Assembly: GCA_003993805.1 (NCBI GenBank)
Contig: RSEF01000005.1
Location: 43,289,303 to 43,353,302 of the forward strand
Direction: 5' to 3'
Length of the DNA stretch: 64,000 nt
Source of the DNA: Himantopus leucocephalus
Taxonomy: Eukaryota; Chordata; Aves; Charadriiformes; Recurvirostridae
The notes beneath the pieces are model-generated. The model was not told the DNA's origin. It worked only from the letters and a program-made list of their open reading frames with translations, and did not search any database. Position 1 is the first letter of the stretch; each line of letters opens with the position of its first letter. The translations under genes were made by a program, and so were the position numbers. Shown piece by piece: positions 39,243-51,304 of this stretch.

Positions 39243-39540
39243 AACTCAGTACTTGTGGGTGCATCCCATCGGGGCCCATGGATTTGTGGTGTTGAGTTTG
39301 CCTAAATGATCTCTAACCTGATCCTCCTCAACCAAGGGAAAGTCTTCCTTTCTCCAGACTGTTTCTATTACCTCCAGTGTCTGGGATTCCTGAGGGTCTG
39401 CCTTAGCAGTAAAGGTTGAAGCAAAGAAGCCATTCAGTAACTCCGCCTTCTTTGCATCCTCCACCACCAGGGCACCCACCTCTTTCAGTAGCGGGCCCAT
39501 TATGCTATGGAAAACACCCCTTGTTAAAGTAAGCAGCTTA

Positions 39541-40465
39541 AACTTACATCCTGGCTTTTTCAAAATTAAATGGGTTTTCAGAGAGTAGGCCAGGTACTAT
39601 CCTGTTCCCATTACCTTTGCAGAGAAAATTAACAGTTCTAACCAAGATTAGCCTGCAGGGAATAACCCCTGTGTAAAATTATTCCTTCAGGGTAACAAAG
39701 GTAGAGCTACCTGCCTGCTCCAACAGTAAGTCTTTTTCGGTATATTAGACCAGGAACATAAGCACAAGAAATGTTAAAACTCACTTATGCATTATAAAAA
39801 AAATCAAAATATTTACATGGTGACTAAGGGAATAATTTCAAGTTTAAGAGAATTCAATCTGATTTACAGGCAAAAATTAACAAGAAAATGATCATAATAT
39901 CCCAAGTCAGTGTTTGCCAGCTGTATTTTGACTTAGGTGTTGAACTTCAATGCAGCTATACATTTCAGAATTATTATTTTTATAACAATGAAATAGTAGG
40001 CCAACACAGGTTTTTGCCTGCAGTAAGAAGTGTATTCTTGACAAGAGCTATTTTGCAGTTAAATTTATTATTTCACAGTTGTTTGTTTATCAACACAAGG
40101 AGAAAATCCATGTTATTGCAAACATTCTACACTATTATCGAACATCTAGTCTTAACAATTCTGGAAATGAATTTCTTGTTTCTTGAGAGGTGATCCAATT
40201 CACTTACCTGAATATGAGATTACAACAGGTGTGACACTGCAGCCTTTTTTTGTAATTGTGTAACCGACAAAACCTTTCAGAAAGGAAAATTTTGAAAACT
40301 TCAAATCATAAGGGTAGATGGAAGTGGATTGTGATATTAATCAAAATTGATCTTGAAAGAGATACTATTTCCCATTTGTTGCCATCAAGATAACAAAAGG
40401 TCTCTCTGTCTTAAAATCAGGGCATTAGCTGCTTTGGCTCTTGATGTTTGGTATTATATGACTAA
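39541..40465. other. Non-coding DNA, nothing recognised
   Basis: AT-rich sequence. A 101-codon plus-strand frame at 39888-40193 resembles no protein I know and has no supporting context. Confidence 0.5.
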
Positions 40466-40470
40466 GTATC

Positions 40471-41374
40471 TGCAGTAGGTTGAGCTTGGCTGGCTGCCAG
40501 GTGCCCACCAAGCAGCTCTATTGCTCCCTCTTCATCAACAGGACAAGGGGAAAAAATACAACAAAAAGCTTATGGATTACGATAAGGACAGGGAGATTAC
40601 TTATTGCCATCATGGACAAAACAGACTTGACTTGGGGAAATTAATTTATCATCAATCAAATGAAGGAGGATAATGAGAAATAAGAACATAATGATAAACA
40701 CCTTCCCCCGCCCCGAGGCTCAACTTCACTCTAAATTCTTCTGCTTCCTCCCTCTGCACAGCTAGGGGGGATGGGGAATATGGGTTATGGTTAGCTCATA
40801 AAGCTTCATCTCTGCTGCTCTTTCCTCCTTACACTGTTCCTCTGCTCCAGTATGGGATTCCCCCATGGGGTCACAGATCCTGCCTGAAAACCACCTGCTC
40901 CAGCATGGGCTCCTCTCCATGGGGTCACAGGTCCTGCTAGGATCCTGCTCCAGTGCAGGCTTTCCATGGACTGGAAGCTGAATAGCTGTTCCACTGTGGA
41001 CTTCTACAGGATGCAGGAGTACAACTTGTGTCACCATGGTCTTCACCACAGGCTGCAGGGGAACCTCTGCTTTGGTGCCTGGAACACCTCTTCCCTTCCT
41101 TCTTCACTGACCTTAGTGTCTGTTAGTTGTTTGTCTCACATATTCTCGCTCCTCTTTCCCAGCTGTTGTGCAGCAGTTTTCCCCCTTTTTAAATATATTA
41201 TCATGTAGGCGATAACAACATCACTGATTGGCTCAGCCTTGGCCAGCGGCAGATCTGTCTCGGAGCCAGCTGGAATTGGCTTTGTCTGACATGGGGCAGC
41301 CACCTATGTTTTCTTACAGAAGCAACTTCTGCAGCCCTGCTGTAACCAAAACCTTGCCACAGAAACCAAATACA
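40471..41374 (-). mobile_element. Solo LTR of an endogenous retrovirus, 5-bp target duplication
   Basis: A 904-bp element with TG...CA ends (TGCAGTAGG at 40471, AAATACA ending at 41374), flanked by the direct repeat GTATC (40466-40470 and 41375-41379). A minus orientation is supported by a promoter-like arrangement on that strand: CCAAT (41226-41230) followed about 30 bp downstream by TATTTAAAAAG (41185-41195). The middle has repeated 'ctgctccagc..gg..' units of about 40-50 bp typical of this GC-rich avian LTR family. No internal retroviral sequence is next to it. The 5-bp duplication suggests an ERVL-like origin; I did not assign a family name. Confidence 0.82.
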
Positions 41375-41379
41375 GTATC

Positions 41380-44300
41380 ACATATAGTGGTGTGACCTGT
41401 TGGATTCTTTGGGAGTTGCCTCCTGTTAGTGATACTGAAATATTGCCTGGGCTGAAATATGTAAAATCAGAGAAGAAAAGAGGTGACAGTAATTCCTAAT
41501 GAGGTGTTACAGTGGACCGTGAGGTTATTCTCGCTGCATTCCTCCTCTTTTCTTATGATTAGCCAAATGCAAATGGTTAATTACCATTCTTAAAATTAAT
41601 TTCTTACTTGGTTCAAAAAATAACTATTCACCTCAGAAACACAGCTTTCTTATAGAACCTTAAAAGAGAAACAGTATTTTTAATATCAGGCAGATAGACT
41701 GTAGTCTTAAATAAGAAATCAAATTAAAAATATATTACAGTGTTTTCTTTTCTCTCTGCACTTTGTAAACTACACTTTTTTTCTTATGTCTTTGTACTGT
41801 GGGATGATTTTCTTAATGCCACAGATGTTAATCATGTATTTCTTTTCTGGTTCCAATGCAGACACAGCAAATCATGACAAAACCATTAATGCAAATACTG
41901 GGTCAAGTAGCTACAATAAATCATCTTCAAAGACCTGTTTGCCACTTTTGTTCTTCAGTTTTCATTAGGTCTATTGAAGTTCTAAGTATAATCTTCTTCA
42001 AGTGAAATTTGGCTTTTGTTGAGTTTTCATTTGTGAAGGTGTACAAGATCAGATTTTCTGGAAATGTTAAACTGTGTTATAGCTGAATTAACTGTGTTTT
42101 GAAGATGGATGGAAATCATAGCCTTTATGCACTGATTAACATCTCTTTTTCCTAGATATGGAATATAACTGAAAATTCTAATTCACTCAGTTTCTGTACT
42201 TTACATTAGATAAGAATGCAAAATGGAATCTTTCAAGTTTTCCATGTTAAAAACTTAACAGTGTTATGAAATGATGATTGTACTGCATTTTTTTCATGAA
42301 TAAATTTATAATGTTATTATTATTCTGGAGAAGTTTGAGCAACCTCTTGGAGTAAAAGACATTTAGTGTACTGTGATTCTCACTATGAACCAAACACATA
42401 TGAAGGGCATACCCACAATATAGCTATGACAATCCAATAATTTTTCTGAACACAATTGGATTTTCTGTCAGTCCATTGCTTTCAGCTGTGAGAAGAGGTG
42501 GAAAGTGCAGCAATAGTGACATTTCACTTGTAAGACTAAGCAAAAAAGGAATATGATAAAAGGGGGACTTGCTGCATGTTTGGGTTTCTTTCTGTCAAGA
42601 ACATTAGAGATAAAACCAAACAAAACCCCCGTTCAGGTATTTTATGTAGGATGTTTAAATTCTTTGGAAGAAAATCTCTGGAACACTTATTGCAGACAGA
42701 CAGTGGTGATTTTGAAGAAATATACTAAAAGTTTTTCTTCATGTGCTAGTTTCTCTATGTACTTATTCAGATGAAGACAAAGTCTAGATATAATCAAAGT
42801 CTGACTCATTAAAGATGACAGTATTAATGTTTTTGGTTATTTATGGTGTGCCGCAAGAATTTTTCATGAGGAACGCTTGCTTAGCCTATACACATTATAT
42901 TTCCCTTCTTCACTCATTGTGGAGAGTAGGATCACTAAAAATAAATCTGTAGGAAAAAAAAGAAAAAAGTAAAAAAAGTGCATACTATGTAGTTTTTTTT
43001 AGAAAAAAGAAAGAAAAAAGAAAAAAAGAAGCATTATCATTAATCATTTGATGGCACTTTGTGACTTTTCAGCAATGTACAGAGAACATTCTGGATTATA
43101 CGCATATTATTGAATCAAGTAATTTGACCAAGATTTTTGTGATTAAGAAAACCTGCTATTCTGTTGCAAGAAATAGTGATTGGAATACTTTGCAATACAG
43201 GAATCCTACCTGTTTATGAAACTGGAAGAACTTTAAAAGAGAAAAAAAAAAGTCTTTTAGCTTTTTTCTACTCTGAGAAGTTAAGTCATAGTTAAATTCT
43301 CTTTGAAGAAGACAGGTTTTGGTTATGGTATATATAGTCTTCTTTGCAACTCCCTGCTTTTTCAAAACAAAATTTAGTTTTCAGTTACTTTGCAAAGGTC
43401 TGAGAGGCAAAGACAAATATCTAGCTCATAGTTGTTAAAAATTCTAATTCATTATTTTTCTTTGATGAGAATAGTCTATTAGTTTCTTACAGGTATGGAA
43501 AAATATTGGAGCACTTGTAATGACCCAAACACTTAAAATGGGAAATTCACTTACAACCTCCCCACATAGATATATCCTATTCCATGGTGGTTTCTATAAA
43601 TGTGTATTTGTCATATTTTTTATCGTTAATAGCTAACACATTTTCTCATATCCGTGAAGCAGTCATTGCAAACCAGAAACTCAGTAAATATATTCATTTA
43701 TGCAGTGAATGAGTGTCTGTATATCATACATTTGTACATGGGTGCAAATGGATACATAATAATATTCATAAACACATTGTGTAGACTAATGTAAAGCTGT
43801 TCATAGTTATAGCGTTATAGCCACATAATCAGTAAGAGCTGAGATAATTGTAATTTTTTTTTACATATTTCATCGATTATCCATGGAATGGACCAGAACA
43901 GATTTCAAATGGCTGGTCTGAGAAACACTTTGTGTTCCATTCTCAGTGCTTTATAGTCATCAAGTAGGTGTTTTTCCATTGCTGTCTTTTCTACCTTTAA
44001 TTCTAATAGTACTAGAAAATGTGAAAATATGAAGTTTAAAAGAAAAAAAAAGGTCAACTTAACACCAGGCTTTGGAATTGCAAACACGGTTAGAAATGCT
44101 TTTGTGTGACTTAGCTGGCCATTTCCATTAAAAAGAAAACAATAACTGTTTCACCAGCTAGTTCTTCCATGTCTCTTCCCAATTTATTTCAAGTTATATG
44201 AAGAGATCTACCTGAATTAAAAACAAACAAATGAAAAAGTTCAATGTACATATATCCAACACATTTCTATTAGGGTGATTTTGTCTGTTTCTGCAGGATC

Positions 44301-46211
44301 TATACCTGATCTCTGTCAAAGCTATCTTTCATTTCATTTGGGTCATCAGTATATGCTAATGTACTGATTACTTAATGTCTTCAGTCATTTCCTTTAGAGG
44401 TTTTTCATGTCATCCGGTCCTTTGATTGCACTGTAGCCAATTCTGTTTGATATCTAATTCAAAAATTATTATTGACAATGAAACTAATTCTTGACAGCTC
44501 TCTCTGTCTTTTCCTGAGAAATTGCTTAGACAAATAACTGAAGTTCTACTTAGAGACATATCAAGAAAGAATGTTTTCTATTCTGCAGACTGAAGTTTTT
44601 TCACCTTTAAAACTGTACATAATAAGATATTGAGAAAGCTTTTTATGTAGATGCTGCAATGGGACAGCGTTAATCAAATGTTAGTCTCACCCTTCCAAAC
44701 CCTTACACTTTCAATAGACGTGGAACTAAACATCCAGTAACAAAGTGAGTAAGATTTTTAAATTCTTTTTCTTGGTGCTTGTCCTGTTGAACTTCCACGG
44801 GGGTACACAAGGGAATTCCCTGGGAAAGATGTCTTACCTAGATAAGGATTATATACTTACTTTTAGGATTAGCCCACTTCTCTATGTTTAGAAAGCAGGA
44901 TTTCAAAACTGATAATCTTCCTTTGTATGTGAGATGAACTAATCAGAATTGTTATAAATTACACATAGATCAGAAATCCCTTCCTGTGGTAACCTTCAGC
45001 TCATGAAGATTTCAGATTTTATGAAAATCTTGATAAAGTACTCATCAGGTTTTTTAATAAATGTACAATAGGAGAAAGGAGAAAAAAATTAGATTCTTAT
45101 ATTTCTCTAATGAGGACAAAAATTGCCTCCTAAATTCCAAACAATTTTTGGTGTCTGCAGAGGATGCTTGGTCAGCAACAAATCTGAGAAAAAGAAAATA
45201 ATGAAATTCCAAAGAAATGCTGAATCGTATCTTTTTTTCTGTCACAGAGACCTGAACCTTCTTAGGTTCTCTGAGGACTCAGAGAATCAAATGCTCTGGG
45301 GTGATATGGTGTCCAGTAAAATGTTTTTTCCTGAGTTCTGATAATTGGTTCTAAATTCAATGATTGGATTAGGAAAGAGATAGAGAAGGGCTCAGGTAGG
45401 ATTGTTAATGATACCAGAATTTTAAAAAAGAATAACCTGGGATTTTTTTTTTTTTTGTTCTCATTTTAACAACACTTCTTATCTTTTCAATTTCTTTGTC
45501 AGGCTTTACCTGGAAAATATACTAATTTTATGAACTTGCTGGGTTTATTGTCTGATTCTCCTTTTTAAGCAGTCTACTTGGATATTCATTTAGTTGTTCT
45601 TTATTTTGTATATGCCATGATATCAGTTAGTGTTTGTTTATTTTTTCACTTGGGCTTATTTGGTTTTAATTTGTTAAATTAAATTATTTTGTTAGACTTT
45701 TTAATACTATTTTGGCTTGATTTTGCTTCCAGAAGCCTTCATTGAAATGCTGTGTCTAGCATTCGCATACGTAAAGAGATTTCATTTAAAAAAAAAAAAT
45801 TTACATTTATTTAAGATTACAGAAATTTGAAACATCATATTTGCTACCAAAATTTAACTTAAAAGTGTATAATTAACCTTATTTTATATCAGTAAAGAAG
45901 TCATTACTAGAACATTAATAAGACATTAAGCAAACAATATATGTCATGCCTCTTTCTCTTCACTATATTGTTCCTTGCCTTTTTCTCTATATGCTAGTCA
46001 GTTTGTTATTCTTATTTCCAGTGCTGCAGACATTTCAAAAGAAAATCAGAACCCAGGGACCTCTAATACTCCTAGTGTAATCCTAAAACTTCAAGCTTTC
46101 AGGCAACATGAATCTTTCAAATCTATAAACCATCATCACCTCCAGCCCGGAGCAAGGGGCATCAAGTACAGCAACACTTGAAAAATAATGGACAGGCACA
46201 AGTCCATGCTT
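41380..46211. other. AT-rich non-coding DNA
   Basis: No gene visible. It contains A-rich simple sequence of AAAAAG type at about 42952-43032 and a poly(A) run at about 45788-45800. Frames are short and overlap on both strands. Confidence 0.5.
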
Positions 46212-46345
46212 GGCCCACTTGAAAGCCTTCTAAGATGAAATGACTAGCTCAGTGGATGAAGCAGTGAGCAGTAGATGTTGCTGATCCTGACTTTAACAAT
46301 GCTTTTGACATTATGCTGAACCATCTAAAGTTGGGTCCCAAGGTG
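46212..46345 (+). mobile_element. Old CR1 RT fragment
   Basis: The stretch 'cttctaagatgaaatgacta', then 'agtggatgaagcagtgagca', then 'cctgactttaacaatgcttt' is a decayed copy of the CR1 RT block encoding the 'FYDEMT...[17 protein letters not shown]' region, on the plus strand. It is about 130 bp and much diverged. Confidence 0.7.
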
Positions 46346-46807
46346 TGAAAGGAGGAGGTTTTAGCAAAGGCTCACCTGGCATCTTTGGCGGGACAAGTGC
46401 AGTGCACACAGTGAATCATGGCCTTCTCAGCCCAGACTGCACTAGACTGAAGATTTTGGGCATGCAAATGAGAGTATAGCTCAGGATACATGACGAGGGA
46501 ATTTGTAGTATCTTAGGACGTAAACCCTGATAGGATGGTACTGAAAAAACATGTAGAGTGGATGGACCCAGGTTTGATTTACTCTCACCTGCACCATTTC
46601 TCTGCTTTGAAACTTCCCCCAGAACCACACTATTCTGTTTTGTTCTGGAGAAACTTTGCTGGTTCTTCCCATGAGAGAGTCTGGAAACAAACTAATGGTT
46701 ATGTGATGATGATAATCCTGGAACGGAGTTGAGTTAGATCACCAAGAGATGTGAAAGTGAATATATCATAAGTTTTTGATTCATCTGACTTGTTCAGAAG
46801 TCAAATT

Positions 46808-47022
46808 CAGCCACTCCTCCCAGTTTAGTACATCTGCAAACTTGTTGAGCGTCATCATCATCCAGATCATCAATAGATTATTCAGGTATTTATATACATT
46901 GATGAGATCACCCTCCTCCAAGCCTTCTCTTCTCTAGGTTAAACAGTGCCAACACACTTAACCTTCCATTAATCATCTGTGTGACTCCAGGAGTGGCCTC
47001 ACCAGTGCTGAGCAGAGGGCCT
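46808..47022 (-). mobile_element. Old CR1 fragment, rearranged
   Basis: Minus-strand CR1 sequence in two joined blocks. The first, 'ccactcctcccagtttagta', is the reversed region around the FADD motif. The second, 'ccttctcttctctaggttaa' to 'gtggcctcaccagtgctgag', is from the 3' UTR. Intervening CR1 sequence is deleted. It lies in the opposite orientation to the fragment at 46212-46345. Confidence 0.75.
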
Positions 47023-47185
47023 TAAAGGCCAAGTTAGTGTGCTAATATCTTGGATTTGAAAGAGAAGTGATGACAACGAGCCAAGTCTTGTCTGCTGAAA
47101 TTGTTACTAACGAAACCAAAATCCATTTGAATCTCAAACAGCAATTCACGCACAGCCTACAGTTAAAGCCAGTTACATTTCCTAG

Positions 47186-47223
47186 TGTCCTGGTTTGAGG
47201 TAAAACAGGACCAATTTTGTTCA
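47186..47223 (+). mobile_element. Probable start of an LTR cut by the gap
   Basis: The last 38 bases before the 10-N gap begin 'tgtcctggtttgaggtaaaa'. This resembles the 5' end of a common avian ERV LTR type with TGTCCTGGTTT at its start. The sequence after the gap does not obviously continue it. The piece is short, so the call is tentative. Confidence 0.4.
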
Positions 47224-47233
47224 NNNNNNNNNN
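47224..47233. other. 10-N assembly gap
   Basis: A gap of exactly 10 N. Composition changes sharply across it: AT-rich and CpG-poor on the left, GC-richer and CpG-containing on the right. Confidence 0.97.
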
Positions 47234-48469
47234 GGCTCCAGCCCTCGCAGCATCTCCGGGGCCTCCTCTGGCCCCAACCCTACTCATCTCTGTCAGCCCA
47301 TTCCCAGATGGGCACCAAGCTCCCACTCCTCCCAGTAGCCACAAAGAGGGTCCTCATAGGCCACAGCGTCCTTTTTTCTCCATCCTTTAGGAAACTGATG
47401 GCTTAATCCAAACTCCTCCGCATTCCAATGGACATGGCCTGGATGAAAGGATCCACCAACAAGATGAGATAAGCGAGTGCCGGCACCGTCTCTTCACGCT
47501 GTGGAAAGGGCAAGAGAAATCAGAGGCAAACAGCGGAAAATAAAACAAAGAGCTGCCTCAGACAGTCGGGATCCCCACCGGGCCGATGAGCCCACGCTGA
47601 CAGCGAGTTCTGGCCAAGCTGCTGAGAAGGTAAGAGGGAGTTGGAGAAGGCTAAAAGAAACGGGGACTGTCTCATTCCAACAGCAGAAATAAAATCTGAA
47701 AGTCCCAAAAAGGTTAACAAAAAAAAAAAAAAGTCAGCACCCAGTCCCCGGGCAGTCAGCAGATGGTTTTTCACAGGAAAAGAAAATATTCCCTCCCTCC
47801 TCCGACTATTTTGAAGTTGCAGCCAGGTTTGCTGAAAAGGTGGCCGAGTTTTGCCTCCTGCAGAGAGTACTGCCAGAGATGACAAGGGCTGGGACACCCG
47901 GAGCGCTCCCACCGCGGCAGGTCACCCAGGCACCTCTTCTCCTCGCCCGCTGGCTGCGGACGACACACCCAGCGTAGTCAAACAGCAACAGCAGCGCTTG
48001 CTCAGAAATTCCTTCGTGCCGAAATCCCAAAAGGCAAAGAGACTTCTTGGGGAAAAAAGCCCACGTTGGGCATCACTGCCTGTGGATCCAGGTGTCGAGA
48101 GGCCTCATAAACCGCAACGGACAGAACACGACAGGGTTAAACAACGCTGGGGCTCCCCCTCACCCCAAAAAGCAAAACGTTTTGTACAATTCGTCCCTGG
48201 CCTTCCCCACAAAGAGTGCTGCTCCTGCGGGGTGTCATCGAGGGAGGGAGAGACAGAATTTAACAGCTTGGTAGGGAAAATCACTCCAGACACTGGTTTG
48301 GTGAGAAAGACGACTGTATTTCTGCTCTTACTGTGGTGTCACATACAAGTTATAGTGTGGTTTAGTACAAGGAGACACTGGGATACACACAAATGAACCC
48401 CACTGTGAATTACATCATCCCACCGCAGGACCAAATCTTACACCAAGCGTGCAAACGAAGCATAAACAA
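47234..48469. other. GC- and CpG-richer non-coding DNA
   Basis: No gene recognised. CpG dinucleotides are frequent from about 47450 to 48250, with roughly 35 in 800 bp by eye count. A plus-strand 'gagaaggtaagag' (about 47624-47636) would serve as a splice donor, and 'ctccatcctttag' near 47378-47390 as an acceptor, but the exon they would bound encodes nothing I know. It may lie just downstream of the SLC48A1 3' end or belong to an unannotated transcript. Confidence 0.4.
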
Positions 48470-51167
48470 TGTAAAAATATATTATATATTTACATACACA
48501 ATCTTTTAAAAAGCTGAGATGCAAGTATAAATTCCAGAGCTAAAACATGTCAGGGAGAAAAGGGGGGTTAGATTCAGTGAGCTGTTTGTAGGCAAATTTT
48601 ACAGTCACAAAAAATAAACTTTAAAAATCTCCAGGGTAAGCTGAGAGGACTTTGGGACACGTGCTCAAGAAAGGAGCCCCTGATGTGCTGCCACGTGATG
48701 CCAGTGGCGCGCAGACAGGAGGGCTCCGTAATTTAGTGACCGAGAGGGACTACGTTTTGCCGTAAGGCAGTAGCAGAGCTCCATCAGCCTGGCCGGGGTG
48801 GGGATTTCTGCGTCCTGAGCACACCGCAACCCCGTTATCAGAGCTGGGGCTCGCACCGGCACAGCAAACGCGTGGGCAGTGCTGTGTTGGGGAAACGTAA
48901 GACAAGAGATGACTTATTGAAACGACCGATGCTAAAAGCACTTGCAAACTCCACAGTGGGTGCCCCGGCTTTGGGCAGAAGCGAGATGAGCTGTGCCATC
49001 TCCTGCCAGGCACGCTGGCAGCCTGGCCTCAGCGGTAAGGGAGATTTTAGTATTTAAAAGCCTGAGTATTAATCTCATAAATAAGCGCATTTCGCATTCG
49101 CAGCCTTTGTCTGGGTTCAGTCACTCCAGCAGGTCCCGTGGCAAAAGCTGGCTACAGCCACGGTTTACAAGCTGACCCAAAGATGTTCCTCGATCTAGTG
49201 AAGTCACTTGAGGATCTTCCTACCCAAGAAAGTGGGGAACGCTACCAACGGGCATTGTCAAACCCTTCCAAAATTCCCTCAATGGCTCAAATGAATTACT
49301 GTGTGCTTGAACCACTCGTCTTCCAAAGCGAAACACAGAGCAGGGAGGGTGTGGATGGAGCCTTTGTGCGTGGAGAGGGATGCAAACGCAGCAGAGTCAG
49401 AGCACACCGCCAGGACAAGGTAACAGAACGGACAGTCCGAGGTGCTCCCCAGCAGACAGCTGCACAAAACCAGACTAGGAGCTTCGCGTGGCATGAGAGA
49501 AAAGCTGGGCTGACAAGAGAGCACGTGCAACCTTCCACTCACACCTCAAGTGGTCACAAAACCCTGCGCAGGTCCCATCCCCCACCCTCTGCCCCAGAGT
49601 GCCAAAAAGGCACTTCAGGGAAGGCTCCGCAGCACCTAGAGAAGTGACAGGACCAGTGCGTCTGGGAGACTCCTTCAAAACACCGGCCTTGTTCATCTTC
49701 CATCGGTCTGCAAGGAAAGGGGCTTCTCCTGCCTCTCTTCTCGCCCACCTATAGCATTATTCATGGAAGTTGCCATTTCTAGTTGGTAGTAGCCAGCACC
49801 ACCTGCCTGACACCACAAAACACCAGCCGGGATTCTGCCAGAGCAGCAGCCCGGAGCCTTTAGCTGGTCTGAAGTACATACAGTTAACAAGGAAAGAGGG
49901 AAACACTCGAAGGTTTCAAGCTTCTCACGGTAGCTGTTGGCAAGGAGCAAAGCACAGGGATTACAGAGGTCACTAAATCCATCGGTTCTAGGTTTCTCAG
50001 AGCAGCGCCACGCACAGACGACATGCAGAGGGAAGGCTTCACCGCCATCAGGCAAAAGACGTGCTGGCCAAGCCCAGCCGTTCCCAGCACACCAGCCCAT
50101 GGGCAGAGACCTGTCACCTCTTAACTCGCCACACGAGAGCCCAGCAATTCACCTATGGTTGCATTACGCCGGTGACACATGTTAGAGGCTTTCTGGAAGC
50201 TGACTCTGGATACCTTTCTTATTTTTGAGTACCACGTCTCCTTCCCTCTCTCGTCCTGCTGACTGTTACAGGGGAGCTGAGCAAAGAAAAGGAAACAGTA
50301 CTGCCTACAAAAAGATTTGGGGTTTGTTTTTTTTTTTTGAGAAGAATCATACTTATGTTTCTCCAGAGGTTCAGGTAGGTAAGCCCTTGCCCAGCACATC
50401 TTTCACCCGAGCTACACGCTACAAATTTAAGCATTAGATATGGTATTAAGTTCCTTTTTAAAATGATCCTGGATAGCAGCCAGAATCAGCATTCTCCCCC
50501 TCTGACAGAGCCTTGAGATGACTCGTGCTTCTCTGCTGCTGGCCCGTCCCTCGGGGCTCGCCCGGACCACAGGAGAGACCTGACTTTGTGTCCAATGTGG
50601 AAAAAGGAAATACTGGTAGATGGGGGGTACTGGCTGGAAGGTACACAGGGACTTCCGCCACAAAGAGAGGCTCATCGCTCCTCATTGCTCTGAGGAGCAG
50701 AGCAATACAAAAGGAGCTGACTTTCACACAGCAGCGTTCTTTGCTACGCCTGCCTGAAGCAAGCTGGTGATGCACTCAAGATGTCAGGGTGCTGCAGCCA
50801 TGAGGTACGAACCCACAGCTCCTGGAGGGGCCAGGACCCCCTCCCTCCCCACTTGAAAGCTCCCCTGGACTTCGGGGCAACACAAAGAGTGGATCTAGGC
50901 CTGCTGTGTGTAAGCGTGTGGAGTCTTTCACCTCACTACCAGACACAGGGACTCCCAGGGAAGTTACAGAAAGACTAGATTGACATTGTTAGCCAAACTT
51001 TAAACGGTTGAGTAAAAGCAATTAGGAAAAACCCCTACTGCGGACAGACAAACCAAGCAGCACTGGGTGGGTTCCTTCGCCGCCTCTCATACGTCTTGTG
51101 CATGTACCATGCCTTTGGGGGGCAATTCAAACATCCAGCACCTTCAGACAGGATAGAAGTCCAAGCG
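48470..51167 (-). other. SLC48A1: Probable 3' UTR of SLC48A1, end uncertain
   Basis: The sequence follows the SLC48A1 stop codon on the minus strand and continues without any recognised repeat, which is compatible with a long terminal-exon UTR. I saw no canonical AATAAA on the minus strand in this interval. A cluster of AATATA-type variants lies on the minus strand near 48470-48495, and I used it as a provisional end. The UTR could end much earlier. Frames within it, such as 169 codons at 49138-49647 plus and 135 codons at 49693-50100 minus, are not credible genes. Confidence 0.35.
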
Positions 51168-51304
51168 TTAGAAGTCACTGAGGATACTGATGTCTGCGAA
51201 CTCATTCCTGTACCGGTAAGCGTACAAACTGAGCAGGAAAGCCCATTTCAAGGAGATGAAACTCCAGACGGATGACAGGTAGTAGCTTCTGGGATCAGTC
51301 AGGG
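51168..51304 (-). CDS. SLC48A1: SLC48A1 last coding exon (heme transporter HRG1)
   Basis: This exon encodes the C-terminal 44 residues plus part of a Ser codon completed from exon 2. It follows a strong acceptor on the minus strand ('tctctttctctcctag') and ends in TAA at 51170-51168. It reads '[20 protein letters not shown]' and continues through the last membrane segment (AFLLSLYAY) to a short tail ending ADISILSDF. The mammalian HRG1 C terminus is almost the same. HRG1 is a small four-pass protein that exports heme from endosomes and lysosomes to the cytosol, as when macrophages recycle red cells. The tail's Asp-Ile-Ser-Ile-Leu could be an acidic dileucine-like sorting signal; that is inference. 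No stop or frameshift disturbs it. Confidence 0.95.

Larger units (their letters stand above)
37925..39530 (-). mobile_element. CR1 LINE fragment (RT region), split by a nested CR1
   Basis: A second minus-strand CR1. Its upstream part (about 39530-39245) reads 'AKKAELLNGFFASTF' and 'FPLVEEDQVRDHLGKLN'. It is then interrupted by the CR1 at 38847-39242 and resumes at 38846 with the 'GEVPEDW' region, continuing through the RT to about 37925. Its 3' end is missing. The RT part at 38017-38592 is an open frame of 191 codons, but the active site is altered: FADD is F-T-A-D at 38245-38256, losing one catalytic Asp. Confidence 0.88.

Noticed and set aside
47851..48396. 181-codon plus-strand frame
   Set aside because: Open because of GC-rich composition; low-complexity basic product with no domain and no supporting start context.
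49138..49647. 169-codon plus-strand frame
   Set aside because: Lies antisense to the probable SLC48A1 3' UTR in GC-rich sequence. No similarity, and other frames here are open too.
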